Assembly: GCF_009811555.1 (NCBI RefSeq)
Contig: NZ_BLIN01000005.1
Location: 2,737,501-2,801,500, forward strand
Length of the DNA stretch: 64,000 nt
Source: Streptomyces caniferus
Lineage (GTDB): Bacteria > Actinomycetota > Actinomycetes > Streptomycetales > Streptomycetaceae
Direction: 5' to 3'
The notes below the pieces were generated by a model that was not told the origin of the DNA, searched no databases, and worked only from the letters and a program-made list of their open reading frames with translations. This document shows positions 24,196 through 33,228 of this stretch, piece after piece. Both the position numbers and the translations under genes were made by a program. Within the stretch, counting starts at the first letter, position 1. Each line of letters opens with the position of its first letter.

Positions 24196-25380
24196 GTGTC
24201 TGAACCCGCATCGCGCGACGCGCACCCGCACTCCGCCACCCTCCGGCGCCTGGAGAATTCCTCCGGCAAACTGGCGGCCGCGGCCATCGCCCGCATGGAC
24301 GCCACGCTGCCGTGGTACCGCGCGATGCCCCCGGAGAACCGCTCCTGGATCGGCCTGGTGGCACAGGCCGGTATCGCCGCTTTCACCGAGTGGTTCCGGC
24401 ACCCGGAGACCCCACAGGCGATCAGCACCGATGTCTTCGGCACGGCGCCGCGCGAGCTGACCCGGGCGATCACCCTGCGGCAGACCGTGGAGATGGTCCG
24501 CACGACCATCGAGGTCATGGAGTCCGCGATCGACGAGGTCGCGGCCCCGGGCGACGAGTCCGTGCTGCGCGAGGCGCTGCTGGTCTACGCCCGGGAGATC
24601 GCCTTCGCCACCGCCCAGGTCTACGCCCAGGCCGCCGAGGCCCGCGGCGCGTGGGACGCCCGGCTGGAGTCGCTGGTGGTCAACGCGGTGCTGTCGGGCG
24701 AGGCCGACGAGGGCGCGGTCTCCCGCGCGGCGGCGCTGGGCTGGAACTCCCCCGAGCATGTGTGCGTGGTGCTGGGCACCGCCCCGGACGGGGACAGCGA
24801 ACTGACCGTGGAGGCGATCCGGCGGGCCGCCCGGCACGCCAAGCTCCAGGTGCTGACCGGTGTGCTGGGCTCCCGCCTGGTGGTGATCGCGGGCGGCTCG
24901 GACAATCCGCTGAAGGCCGCGAAGGCGCTGATCGGCCCGTATGCCGCCGGTGCCGTGGTGGCTGGCCCGGTCGTCTCCGACCTGCTGGCCGCGACCCGCT
25001 CGGCACAGGCCGCTGCGGCCGGTCTGCGGGCGTGTGCCGCCTGGCCCGACGCGCCGCGGCCGGTGCTCGCCGACGATCTGCTGCCGGAGCGCGCGATGGC
25101 CTCGGACCCGGTCGCCCGCGACCAGCTGGTGGAGGAGATCTACAGACCGCTGGAGGAAGCGGGGTCGGCACTTCTGGAGACGCTGAGCGTTTACCTTGAG
25201 CAGGCGAGCAGCCTGGAGGGTGCCGCCCGGATGCTGTTCGTGCACCCCAACACCGTGCGCTATCGGCTGCGACGTGTGACCGACGTCACCGGCTGGTCAC
25301 CCTCCGATGTGCGCTCGGCGTTCACCCTCCGTATCGCGTTGATTCTGGGGCGTCTGGCTGACGGTGAGGCGCAACCCTAG
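24196..25380 (+). CDS. fasR: FasR, PucR-type activator of the fatty-acid synthase operon
   Basis: The 394-residue regulator has a GGDEF-like/PucR central part and a C-terminal PucR_2 HTH: YLEQASSLEGAARMLFVHPN, then TVRYRLRRVTDVTGWSPSDV. It is encoded directly upstream of fabD-fabH-acpP-fabF, the position of FasR (SCO2386), which in S. coelicolor activates that operon. GTG at 24196 is chosen because family homology starts just after; the ribosome site is poor. The gap to fabD is 89 bp and should hold the FasR-dependent promoter. The name rests on synteny plus domain. Confidence 0.9.
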   Translation: MSEPASRDAHPHSATLRRLENSSGKLAAAAIARMDATLPWYRAMPPENRSWIGLVAQAGIAAFTEWFRHPETPQAISTDVFGTAPRELTRAITLRQTVEMVRTTIEVMESAIDEVAAPGDESVLREALLVYAREIAFATAQVYAQAAEARGAWDARLESLVVNAVLSGEADEGAVSRAAALGWNSPEHVCVVLGTAPDGDSELTVEAIRRAARHAKLQVLTGVLGSRLVVIAGGSDNPLKAAKALIGPYAAGAVVAGPVVSDLLAATRSAQAAAAGLRACAAWPDAPRPVLADDLLPERAMASDPVARDQLVEEIYRPLEEAGSALLETLSVYLEQASSLEGAARMLFVHPNTVRYRLRRVTDVTGWSPSDVRSAFTLRIALILGRLADGEAQP

Positions 25381-25469
25381 ACTTTTGTCGGACACCAACA
25401 ATTCCCCCGATGGTTCTTCGTCCCTGTCCCCACGGGCGGGCGGAACCACCCACAAGAGAGAGTGTGAGG

Positions 25470-26420
25470 GTGCTCGTACTCGTCGCTCCCGGCCAAGGCG
25501 CTCAGACGCCCGGCTTCCTGACTCCCTGGCTCGACCTCCCCGGTGTCGAGGACCGGCTCCGTGCCTGGTCGGACGCCATCGACCTGGACCTGATCCACTA
25601 CGGCACCAAGGCGGACGAGGAGGAGATCCGCGACACCGCGGTGGCGCAGCCGCTGCTGGTGGCCTCCGCCCTGATCTCCGCCCGGCAGCTCTTCGCGACG
25701 GCCGACGCCGTCGCCGCGCAGGTCGGCGCCGCGGCCGGCCACAGCGTCGGTGAGCTGGCCGCCGCCGCGCTGGCCGGCACGGTCTCCGACGAGGCCGCGA
25801 TGAAGCTGGTGCGCCGGCGCGGCCAGGCGATGGCCGAGGCCGCCGCCGTCACCGAGACCGGTATGGCCGCCCTGCTGGGCGGTGACGAGGCCGTCGTCAT
25901 CCCGCATCTGGAGCAGTTGGGCCTGACCCCGGCCAATGTGAACGGCGCCGGCCAGATCGTCGCCGCCGGCACGGCCGAGCAGATCGCCGCTCTGGTCGAG
26001 AACAAGCCGGAGGGCACTCGCCGGGTCGTACCGCTGAAGGTGGCCGGCGCGTTCCATACTCACCACATGGCACCCGCTGTCTCGGCTCTGGAATCGGCGA
26101 CCACCCAGCTGTCGGTCGCCGATCCGCTCACGCGCTACGTCTCCAACAAGGACGGTCAGCTGGTCTCCTCCGGCCAGGAACTGGTGCAGCGGCTGGTGGG
26201 CCAGGTGGCCAACCCCGTGCGCTGGGACCTGTGCATGGAGACCTTCAAGGAGCTCGGTGTCACCGCGCTCATCGAGGCGGCTCCCGGTGGCACGCTCACC
26301 GGTCTGGCCAAGCGCGCGCTGCCCGGCGTGCAGACCCTCGCCCTCAAGACGCCCGACGACCTCGACGCGGCCCGCACGCTGATCGCCGGACACGCCGACA
26401 ACGCTGCACCGGCCGAATAG
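25470..26420 (+). CDS. fabD: Malonyl-CoA:ACP transacylase
   Basis: The 316-residue enzyme transfers malonyl from CoA to ACP. It has the nucleophile motif GHSVGE (Ser92), the substrate-binding Arg region RRRGQAMAEAA, and the catalytic His in GAFHTHHMAP. The start is GTG at 25470, giving LVLVAPGQGAQTPG with AAGAGAGAG just upstream; GTG at 25464 is an in-frame alternative. It is the first gene of the type II fatty-acid operon, 13 bp before fabH. In Streptomyces this protein also serves polyketide synthases. Confidence 0.96.
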   Translation: MLVLVAPGQGAQTPGFLTPWLDLPGVEDRLRAWSDAIDLDLIHYGTKADEEEIRDTAVAQPLLVASALISARQLFATADAVAAQVGAAAGHSVGELAAAALAGTVSDEAAMKLVRRRGQAMAEAAAVTETGMAALLGGDEAVVIPHLEQLGLTPANVNGAGQIVAAGTAEQIAALVENKPEGTRRVVPLKVAGAFHTHHMAPAVSALESATTQLSVADPLTRYVSNKDGQLVSSGQELVQRLVGQVANPVRWDLCMETFKELGVTALIEAAPGGTLTGLAKRALPGVQTLALKTPDDLDAARTLIAGHADNAAPAE

Positions 26421-26433
26421 GAGTCCGAAGCGC

Positions 26434-27480
26434 ATGACCTCGAAGATCAAGCCCTCGAAGGGCGCCCCGTATGCGCGGATCATGGGCGTCGGCGGATACC
26501 GCCCGACCCGTGTCGTGCCCAACGAGGAGATCCTCAAGCACATCGACTCGTCCGACGAGTGGATCCGCTCACGGTCCGGCATCGCGACCCGCCACTGGGC
26601 GAGCCCCGAGGAGACCGTCGCGACCATGTCGGTCGAGGCATCGGGCAAGGCGATCGCCGACGCGGGCATCACGCCCGAGCAGATCGGCGCCGTGATCGTC
26701 TCCACCGTTTCGCACTTCAAGCAGACCCCGGCCATCGCGACCGAGATCGCGCACCGCATCGGTGCCGGCAAGCCGGCCGCGTTCGACATCTCGGCGGGCT
26801 GCGCCGGCTTCGGCTACGGCCTGACCCTGGCCAAGGGCCTGGTGACCGAGGGCTCGGCGGAGTACGTCCTGGTCCTCGGCGTCGAGCGGCTCTCGGACCT
26901 GACCGACCTGGAGGACCGCGCGACGGCCTTCCTGTTCGGTGACGGCGCCGGCGCGGTGATCGTCGGCCCGGCCACGGAGCCCGCGATCGGCCCGACCGTC
27001 TGGGGCTCGGAGGGCGACAAGTCCGAGACCATCAAGCAGACCCTCGGCTGGGACGTCTACCGTTCCACCCCGCTCCCCGGAGGGGACGCGCCCGAGGGCC
27101 GCCCGGCTCCGGAGGAGATCCGGTACCCCGCCATCACCCAGGAGGGCCAGTCGGTCTTCCGGTGGGCGGTGTTCGAGATGGCCAAGGTCGCCCAGCAGGC
27201 GCTGGACGTGGCCGGAGTCAGCCCGGACGACCTGGACGTCTTCATCCCGCACCAGGCCAACATGCGGATCATCGACTCGATGGTGAAGACTCTGAAGCTG
27301 CCGGAGAGCGTGACGGTCGCCCGCGACGTGGAGACCACCGGCAACACCTCGGCAGCCTCCATTCCGCTCGCCATGGAGCGGCTGTTGGCGACCGGGCAGG
27401 CCAAGAGCGGCGACACCGCGCTGGTCATCGGCTTCGGGGCGGGTCTCGTCTACGCCGCGACGGTCGTTACCCTCCCCTAG
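26434..27480 (+). CDS. fabH: Beta-ketoacyl-ACP synthase III
   Basis: The 348-residue KAS III starts fatty-acid chains by condensing an acyl-CoA (often branched in Streptomyces) with malonyl-ACP. The Cys-His-Asn triad is visible: Cys123 in DISAGCAGFGYG, His273 in IPHQANMRI, Asn304 in TTGNTSAASIP. GGAG overlaps the fabD stop and lies 10 nt before the ATG. It is about 10-15 residues longer at the N-terminus than E. coli FabH (MTSKIKPSKGAPYARI), as in other streptomycetes. Confidence 0.97.
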   Translation: MTSKIKPSKGAPYARIMGVGGYRPTRVVPNEEILKHIDSSDEWIRSRSGIATRHWASPEETVATMSVEASGKAIADAGITPEQIGAVIVSTVSHFKQTPAIATEIAHRIGAGKPAAFDISAGCAGFGYGLTLAKGLVTEGSAEYVLVLGVERLSDLTDLEDRATAFLFGDGAGAVIVGPATEPAIGPTVWGSEGDKSETIKQTLGWDVYRSTPLPGGDAPEGRPAPEEIRYPAITQEGQSVFRWAVFEMAKVAQQALDVAGVSPDDLDVFIPHQANMRIIDSMVKTLKLPESVTVARDVETTGNTSAASIPLAMERLLATGQAKSGDTALVIGFGAGLVYAATVVTLP

Positions 27481-27585
27481 GCAAGATCTGCGCAGGGCCG
27501 TACGTCCTCGGACGTGTCGGCCGTCGCACGGATCCTCACCGCAAGTAACGCAGTTTCCCCATAAAATGACCGAAGGAGCGCCATC

Positions 27586-27834
27586 ATGGCCGCCACTCAG
27601 GAAGAGATCGTCGCCGGTCTCGCCGAGATCGTGAACGAGATCGCCGGGATCCCCACCGAGGACGTCCAGGTGGACAAGTCCTTCACCGACGACCTGGACG
27701 TCGACTCGCTGTCCATGGTCGAGGTCGTCGTCGCCGCCGAAGAGCGCTTCGACGTGAAGATCCCGGACGACGACGTCAAGAACCTCAAGACGGTCGGCGA
27801 CGCGACCGAGTACATCCTCAAGCACCAGAGCTGA
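27586..27834 (+). CDS. acpP: Acyl carrier protein
   Basis: This 82-residue acidic helical protein carries growing acyl chains. Ser41 in DVDSLSMVE is the phosphopantetheine site. AAGGAG precedes the ATG. The 105-bp gap after fabH is longer than the others in the operon and might hold an internal promoter, but none was recognised. Confidence 0.97.
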   Translation: MAATQEEIVAGLAEIVNEIAGIPTEDVQVDKSFTDDLDVDSLSMVEVVVAAEERFDVKIPDDDVKNLKTVGDATEYILKHQS

Positions 27835-27911
27835 TCCAGCTCCCGCGCATGTCGCCACCCCGCGGTGGCGCCGTCGATTCAGACCCCTCTACCCGTGGAG
27901 TAAGAATTCCC

Positions 27912-29174
27912 GTGAACGCGACCAATCGCACCGTGGTCGTCACCGGTATCGGCGCAACCACACCGCTGGGTGGCGACAGCGCTTCGACTTGGGAGGCCCT
28001 GCTCGCCGGACGTTCCGGCGTCAGCCTTCTCGAGCAGGACTGGGCGGCCGAGCTGCCCGTCCGTATCGCCGGCCAGATCGCCGTGGAACCCACCGAGATC
28101 CTGCCCCGCCCGCAGGCCCGCAAGCTGGACCGCTCGGCGCAGTTCGCGCTCGTCGCGGCCCAGGAGGCCTGGAAGGACGCGGGCTTCGCCGCCAAGGCGG
28201 GCGAGGACGCGTCGGTCGATCCGGACCGGCTCGGCGCCGTCATCGCCTCCGGCATCGGCGGCGTGACGACCCTGCTGGACCAGTACGACGTGCTCAAGGA
28301 GAAGGGCGTACGCCGCGTCTCCCCGCACACCGTGCCGATGCTGATGCCCAACTCGCCGTCCGCCAACGTGGGCATCGAGTTCAACGCCCGCGCCGGTGTG
28401 CACACGCCGGTCTCGGCGTGCGCGTCGGGCGCGGAGGCCATCGGCTACGCGATCGAGATGATCCGCTCGGGCCGCGCCGACGTCGTCGTCGCCGGTGGCA
28501 CCGAGGCCGCCATCCACCCGCTGCCGATCGTGGCCTTCGGCAACATGATGGCGATGTCCAAGAACAACGACGACCCGCAGGGCGCCTCCCGCCCCTGGGA
28601 CGTCGACCGCAACGGCTTCGTGCTCGGCGAGGGCGCGGGCGTGATCGTCCTGGAGTCCGAGGAGCACGCCAAGGCGCGCGGCGCGCGCGTCTACGCGGAG
28701 GCCGTCGGCCAGGGCATCTCCTCCGACGCCCACCACATCACGCAGCCCGAGCCGTCCGGCAACGGCATCGCCGCGGCGCTGCAGAACCTGCTCGACAACA
28801 CCGACCTCAAGCCCGCCGAGATCGTGCACGTCAACGCGCACGCGACCTCGACGCCGGCCGGTGACGTCGGGGAGCTGAGGGCGCTGCGCAAGGCCTTCGG
28901 CGACGACGTCGACCACATGGCGGTCACCAGCACGAAGTCGATGACCGGTCACCTCCTGGGCGGCGCCGGCGGTATCGAGACGGTGGCCACGGTCCTCGCG
29001 CTCAAGAACCGTGTCGCCCCGCCGACGATCAACATCGACAACCTCGACCCCGAGGCGCAGGCGGACATCGTGCGCGGCGAGCCGCGCGCGCTGCCCGAGG
29101 GCCGGATCGCGGCCCTGAACGACTCGTTCGGCTTCGGCGGCCACAACGTGGTGCTGGCCTTCCGTTCGGTCTGA
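27912..29174 (+). CDS. fabF: Beta-ketoacyl-ACP synthase II
   Basis: The 420-residue elongating condensing enzyme has the Cys-His-His triad: Cys170 in PVSACASGAEA, a His in VNAHATSTPAGD and a His in SMTGHLLGGAGG. The GTG at 27912 follows GGAG by 11 nt, and homology begins at NRTVVVTGIGATTPLGG. It is the last gene of the fab operon and is followed by a 20-bp-stem terminator. Confidence 0.97.
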   Translation: MNATNRTVVVTGIGATTPLGGDSASTWEALLAGRSGVSLLEQDWAAELPVRIAGQIAVEPTEILPRPQARKLDRSAQFALVAAQEAWKDAGFAAKAGEDASVDPDRLGAVIASGIGGVTTLLDQYDVLKEKGVRRVSPHTVPMLMPNSPSANVGIEFNARAGVHTPVSACASGAEAIGYAIEMIRSGRADVVVAGGTEAAIHPLPIVAFGNMMAMSKNNDDPQGASRPWDVDRNGFVLGEGAGVIVLESEEHAKARGARVYAEAVGQGISSDAHHITQPEPSGNGIAAALQNLLDNTDLKPAEIVHVNAHATSTPAGDVGELRALRKAFGDDVDHMAVTSTKSMTGHLLGGAGGIETVATVLALKNRVAPPTINIDNLDPEAQADIVRGEPRALPEGRIAALNDSFGFGGHNVVLAFRSV

Positions 29175-29182
29175 CACGCAAG

Positions 29183-29226
29183 CCGAGGGGCCCGCCCGGT
29201 GACTTCACCGGGCGGGCCCCTCGGCG
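29183..29226. terminator. fab operon terminator, 20-bp perfect stem
   Basis: Arms 29183-29202 and 29207-29226 are perfectly complementary with an ACTT loop, 9 nt after the fabF stop. It also faces the convergent dehydrogenase gene ending at 29248, so it works for both strands. Confidence 0.93.
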
Positions 29227-29247
29227 TTCCTCCCGGCCGCGCGCCGC

Positions 29248-30138
29248 TCAGCCCCCGAAGCTCGCGAAGTACGCGGCCGCGCCGTCCTTTTCGCCGTGGC
29301 CCTGCTCCTCGGCCCGCCGGAAGCGCTCGCCGGCGGCCTCGGCCAGATCCATCCTTACGCCGGCGTCCCGGGCGGCCTCCGTGATGAGCCGGGCGTCCTT
29401 GCGGGCCGCGGACACCGTGAAGCTCGGCGGGTAGTCGCCGGACAGGATCAGCTCGGATTTCAGCCGCAGGTACGGCAGGTCGAGCGCCCCGCCGGCGACC
29501 GCGTCGAGGAAGGCGCGCGGGTCCACTCCGAGCGCCTCGGCGAGCGCGAGGGACTCACCCGTACCGTTGATGACCGTGAGCACCCAGTTGTTGACGACGA
29601 GCTTGAGACGGCTGGCGGTCCCGCTCCCCGCGTCCTCGCCGATCCACTGGGTCCGGCTCCCGACAATGCCGAATACGCGCTCGGCGCGCTCCCTGACGTC
29701 CTGGGGACCGGCCGCCAGGATCGTCAAGTCCCCCTTCTCCGCAGGGGCCTTGGTGCCCAGCACCGGGGCGTCGACGAACCGCAGGCGGTGCTCGTCGGCG
29801 AACCGGGCGAGCGACGGCAGGGACTCGACGCCGACCGTGCTCGTCTGGAGCCACAGGGCACCGGCCGGCAGCGCGTCCGCCGCCTGCCTGATCGCGTCCA
29901 GGACGGCGTCCCCGTCCAGCAGCATCGTGAGGACCACCTCGGCGCCGTCCACCGCCTCGGCGGGAGTGCCGGCGACCCTGACCCCGTCGGCGGCCAGCGG
30001 CTCGGCCCTGGCGCGCGTACGGTTCCAGGCACGGACGTCCAGACCCGCCCTCGCGAGGTTGCGGGCCATCGCCGCACCCATGATTCCGGTGCCGAGCACC
30101 GCTACTGACAGGGCGTCGGAAGAGTTGTTGTCGGCCAT
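29248..30138 (-). CDS. NAD(P)-dependent beta-hydroxyacid dehydrogenase family protein
   Basis: The 296-residue protein has a Rossmann N-terminus (VAVLGTGIMGAAMARNLARAG), the substrate region FVDAPVLGTKAPAEKGDLTILA and the catalytic lysine region SRLKLVVNNWVL, as in 3-hydroxyisobutyrate dehydrogenase and glyoxylate/succinic semialdehyde reductases. A Ser/Thr-rich motif (LQTSTVGVESLPSLA) sits before it. The substrate cannot be told from sequence. It is convergent with fabF and lies downstream of DUF3145. Confidence 0.9.
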   Translation of the reverse strand: MADNNSSDALSVAVLGTGIMGAAMARNLARAGLDVRAWNRTRARAEPLAADGVRVAGTPAEAVDGAEVVLTMLLDGDAVLDAIRQAADALPAGALWLQTSTVGVESLPSLARFADEHRLRFVDAPVLGTKAPAEKGDLTILAAGPQDVRERAERVFGIVGSRTQWIGEDAGSGTASRLKLVVNNWVLTVINGTGESLALAEALGVDPRAFLDAVAGGALDLPYLRLKSELILSGDYPPSFTVSAARKDARLITEAARDAGVRMDLAEAAGERFRRAEEQGHGEKDGAAAYFASFGG

Positions 30139-30210
30139 GACGGCACGCTAGGCCGTGGAGCGGACTCCAAGGCAACTGCTGCCGCGTGTCGGGGGGGGCG
30201 GCCCTTGCCC

Positions 30211-30705
30211 CTAGACGACCTGGTGGAGCCAGCGGACCGGGGCGCCCTCGCCCGCGTAACGGAAGGGCTCCAGCTCGTCGTCCCAGGGCTTTCCGAGGAG
30301 CTTGTCGACCTCGGCGGCCAGCTCGGTCTCGCCGCGCGCCGAGCGGGCGACCGCGGCGCGCAGCCGGTCCTCGGGGATGAGGATGTCGCCGTGGATGCCC
30401 GTGACGGCATGGAAGATGCCCAGGTCGGGGGTGGAGCTGTAGCGCTCGCCCTCGGCGGTGGAGCAGGGTTCCGCGGTCACTTCGAAGCGCAGCAGATGCC
30501 AGCCGCGCAGCGCGGAGGCGAGTTTGGAGGCGGTACCGGCCTCCCCCTGCCACGAGAACTCGGCTCTCCAGGTGCCCGGGGACGCGGGCTGGCGGATCCA
30601 GTCGAGATTGACGCGCACACCGAGGACGCCCGCGACGGCCCATTCGACGTGCGGGCACAGCGCGCGCGGAGCGGAGTGGACGTACAGAACTCCACGTGTC
30701 GTCAC
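30211..30705 (-). CDS. DUF3145 family protein
   Basis: The 164-residue protein has no catalytic motif. The sequence TTRGVLYVHSAPRALCPHVEWAV at the start and KPWDDELEPFRYAGEGAPVRWL at the end are typical of DUF3145, an actinobacterial family found next to the fab operon in Streptomyces. The GTG at 30705 has GGAGG 6 nt upstream; a longer frame to 30816 is out of family. The function is unknown, and a link to lipid or envelope metabolism is only suggested by position. Confidence 0.9.
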   Translation of the reverse strand: MTTRGVLYVHSAPRALCPHVEWAVAGVLGVRVNLDWIRQPASPGTWRAEFSWQGEAGTASKLASALRGWHLLRFEVTAEPCSTAEGERYSSTPDLGIFHAVTGIHGDILIPEDRLRAAVARSARGETELAAEVDKLLGKPWDDELEPFRYAGEGAPVRWLHQVV

Positions 30706-31027
30706 CGGGACCTCCAGTGCGGTTCGAGGTTCGCCTTCCCCAGCGGCCTCGTGCCCGTTCCGGTTGCGGCCGGGACAGTTGTCATTCTGCCCCAGTGACC
30801 ACTTCGGCACCAGCATGCTGGTGACCTACAGTAAACACCATTAGGCGGAATTTGCCGCAAAAGGGACAGGAAATGACGTGATGTAATTTGTCTGTGCCGA
30901 CTGCACTTGCCACGTTGGGTCACCGCCCGGCAGGCACGGGGCAAAGCTACCGCGCGGTGCCGGTCGAGGGGGTGACGTACCGTCGGTACCCGAAGAGATA
31001 TCACTCGCACGCCGGAGGGGACAGGGG
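30706..31027. promoter_or_regulatory. Divergent DUF3145-SGNH intergenic region
   Basis: No gene is supported in these 322 bp. The stretch 30820-30900 is relatively AT-rich. A small dyad GTACC-GTC-GGTAC (30977-30989) lies 38 bp before the SGNH hydrolase start, and GGAGGGGAC there is its ribosome site. Confidence 0.4.
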
Positions 31028-31921
31028 ATGACGCGGATCGATCGGCCTGTTCGCCCCCGGCGCATCCGCTTCGGCCTCCGCTCCTCACGCACCGTGGCCC
31101 TCGCGTCCGCGCTGGTGATCGCGCTCGCCTCCTGCGGCGCCGACGGCGGCCATCCGGACAAGCCGCACCCCAAGCCGACGCCCGTATGGCACACCGACCC
31201 CCACTCGATCGCGGCGCTCGGTGACTCGATCACCGTCGGCTTCGACGCCTGTACGCTGCTCTCCGACTGCCCCCGGGTCTCCTGGGCCACCGGCACCGAC
31301 CCCAAGGTCGACAGCCTCGCCCGACGGCTGGTCGACCGCCCCGCCACACACAGCTGGAACTTCGCCCGTACCGGTGCCCTGATGAGTGATCTGCCGGGCC
31401 AGATGTCCGACGCCGTCGCCCGCAAGCCCGAGTTGGTCACGGTCCTGATCGGCGCCAATGACGCCTGCCGGCGCGAGGTCGGCGCGATGACCCCGAAGGC
31501 CGCCTTCCGCGCCGACTTCGCGCGGTCCATGAAGCGCCTGCGGCGGGCCCTGCCGCACACCCAGGTGTATGTCGCGGCGGTTCCGGACCTGCTGCGGCTG
31601 TGGTCCGAGGGGCGCAAGAACCCCCTCGGCAAGCAGGTGTGGAAGCTGGGCATCTGCGGGTCCATGCTGCGCGATCCGGACGATCTGACGAAGGCGGCGC
31701 AGGACCGCCGGGCGACCGTGCGGGAGCAGGTGATGGCCTACAACTCGGCGCTGGCCGAGGTGTGCGGCAAGGATCCGCTGTGCCGCTTCGACAAGTCGGT
31801 CTTCGACTACCGCTTCACCGGCCGCCAGTTGAGCACCTGGGACTGGTTCCACCCGGGCGCCCGCGGCCAGAAGGAACTGGCGGCACTGGCGTTCCGCACG
31901 ATCAGCCGGGCAGGGTCCTAG
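31028..31921 (+). CDS. SGNH/GDSL-family hydrolase lipoprotein
   Basis: The 297-residue protein has a lipoprotein signal with lipobox LASC (Cys36), then the SGNH blocks: Ser67 in ALGDSITVG, Gly in FARTGALMSD, Asn in IGANDACRR and the C-terminal DWFHPGARGQ with Asp and His. It is predicted to be anchored to the outer face of the membrane as an esterase or lipase. ATG at 31028 has a strong purine-rich leader. Its stop codon TAG sits inside the start of a large inverted repeat that follows. Confidence 0.92.
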   Translation: MTRIDRPVRPRRIRFGLRSSRTVALASALVIALASCGADGGHPDKPHPKPTPVWHTDPHSIAALGDSITVGFDACTLLSDCPRVSWATGTDPKVDSLARRLVDRPATHSWNFARTGALMSDLPGQMSDAVARKPELVTVLIGANDACRREVGAMTPKAAFRADFARSMKRLRRALPHTQVYVAAVPDLLRLWSEGRKNPLGKQVWKLGICGSMLRDPDDLTKAAQDRRATVREQVMAYNSALAEVCGKDPLCRFDKSVFDYRFTGRQLSTWDWFHPGARGQKELAALAFRTISRAGS

Positions 31922-31923
31922 GG

Positions 31924-31979
31924 CCTGTCTTCACAGTCCCGTCGTTCGCCCGCAGGGCAGGCGGGACTGTGAAGACAGG
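31924..31979. repeat. 18-bp perfect inverted repeat element
   Basis: CCTGTCTTCACAGTCCCG at 31924-31941 is exactly complementary to 31962-31979. The 20-nt loop contains a further GCCC/GGGC pair, and CCTAG occurs on both outer sides. It lies between the SGNH hydrolase stop and galM. It may be a terminator or a small REP/MITE-like element; it does not resemble the GC-only terminators elsewhere in the window. Confidence 0.7.
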
Positions 31980-32063
31980 TCCTAGCGCGCGTCCGCGCGT
32001 CGTCGGTGTCCGGGCGCGGGCCCCGGACGGTGGGCGTCCCGCCGCGGGCATAGGCTCACGCGC

Positions 32064-33107
32064 ATGGAGACGCAGGTCGGCAGGGAACCCTTCGGCACGC
32101 TGGACGACGGCACCCGTGTCGACCGCTGGACCCTGGAGTCGGGCCCGGGCGGGCTGCGGGTCCGCGTCCTCACGTACGGCGGGATCGTCCAGACGGTGGA
32201 GGCGCCGGACCGGGACGGGACGCGGGGGCAGCTGGCGCTGGGGTTCGCCGACCTCGCGTCGTACACCGCACACGGCGGCTCGTACTTCGGCGCGCTGGTC
32301 GGGCGGTACGCGAACCGGATCGGCGGGGCGTCCTTCGTGCTCGACGGCACGACCCGCGCGCTGGCGCCGAACGACGGGCGCCACAGTCTGCACGGCGGGC
32401 CGGGCGGCTTCTCCCGGGTGGTGTGGGACGCCCAGGAGGTCGAGGGCGGGGTGCGGCTGCACCGGGTGAGTCCGGACGGCGAGGAGGGCTTTCCCGGCGC
32501 CCTGGACGTCCGCGTGACGTACACGCTCACCGGGGGCGCGCTGCATATCGTCTCGGAGGCGACGACCGACGCACCGACCGTCGTCAACCTCACCAACCAC
32601 ACCTATCTCAACCTGGGCGGAGACGGCAGCGGCAGCGCCGCCGGCCATGAGCTGCGGCTCGCGGCGTCCCGGTACACGCCCGTCGACGACACCGGCATTC
32701 CGGTGCCCGGGGCGCCCGCCGATGTCACCGGTACCCGCTTCGACTTCCGTACGGCGCGTGCGGTGGCGGGTGCCTACGACCACAACTTCGCGCTGGACGG
32801 CGGGGTGTGCGCGGCGCCGCGTGCGGTCGCGGAGCTGTACGACCCGCGCTCGGGCCGCGTCCTGGAGCTGTCCACCACCGAGCCCGGCCTGCAGCTCTAC
32901 ACCGCGGGGCACCTCGACGGCACCCTGACGGGCACCTCGGGCGTCCCCTACGGTCCGGCGGCCGGCCTCGCCCTGGAGACCCAGCACTTCCCGGACTCCC
33001 CCAACCGCCCGGACTTCCCGACGACGGTGCTGCGGCCCGGCGAGCGCTACCGGTCGAAGACCGTGTACGCGTTCTCGGCGCGGCCGCGGAGTGCGGGAAA
33101 CCCTTAA
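32064..33107 (+). CDS. galM: Aldose 1-epimerase
   Basis: The 347-residue mutarotase interconverts alpha and beta anomers of hexoses. Typical sites are NRIGGASF, the catalytic His in LTNHTYLNLGG and the Glu in GLALETQHFPDSPNRPDF. There is no signal peptide. TAGGCT at 32051-32056 ends 7 nt before the ATG and there is no ribosome site, so the mRNA is probably leaderless. It lies near a GH3 glycosidase but is not in an operon with it. Confidence 0.95.
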   Translation: METQVGREPFGTLDDGTRVDRWTLESGPGGLRVRVLTYGGIVQTVEAPDRDGTRGQLALGFADLASYTAHGGSYFGALVGRYANRIGGASFVLDGTTRALAPNDGRHSLHGGPGGFSRVVWDAQEVEGGVRLHRVSPDGEEGFPGALDVRVTYTLTGGALHIVSEATTDAPTVVNLTNHTYLNLGGDGSGSAAGHELRLAASRYTPVDDTGIPVPGAPADVTGTRFDFRTARAVAGAYDHNFALDGGVCAAPRAVAELYDPRSGRVLELSTTEPGLQLYTAGHLDGTLTGTSGVPYGPAAGLALETQHFPDSPNRPDFPTTVLRPGERYRSKTVYAFSARPRSAGNP

Positions 33108-33228
33108 GGGCGGGGGACGGGCAAGGTCATCCTGTGCGGCGACGCGTCGGGGCGGCGAAAAAGGAACGATGAGCGATGACCGGCTCTCCGGTCCTCCGTC
33201 CGTTGCCTGCCCAGGGAGACCTCTCGCC

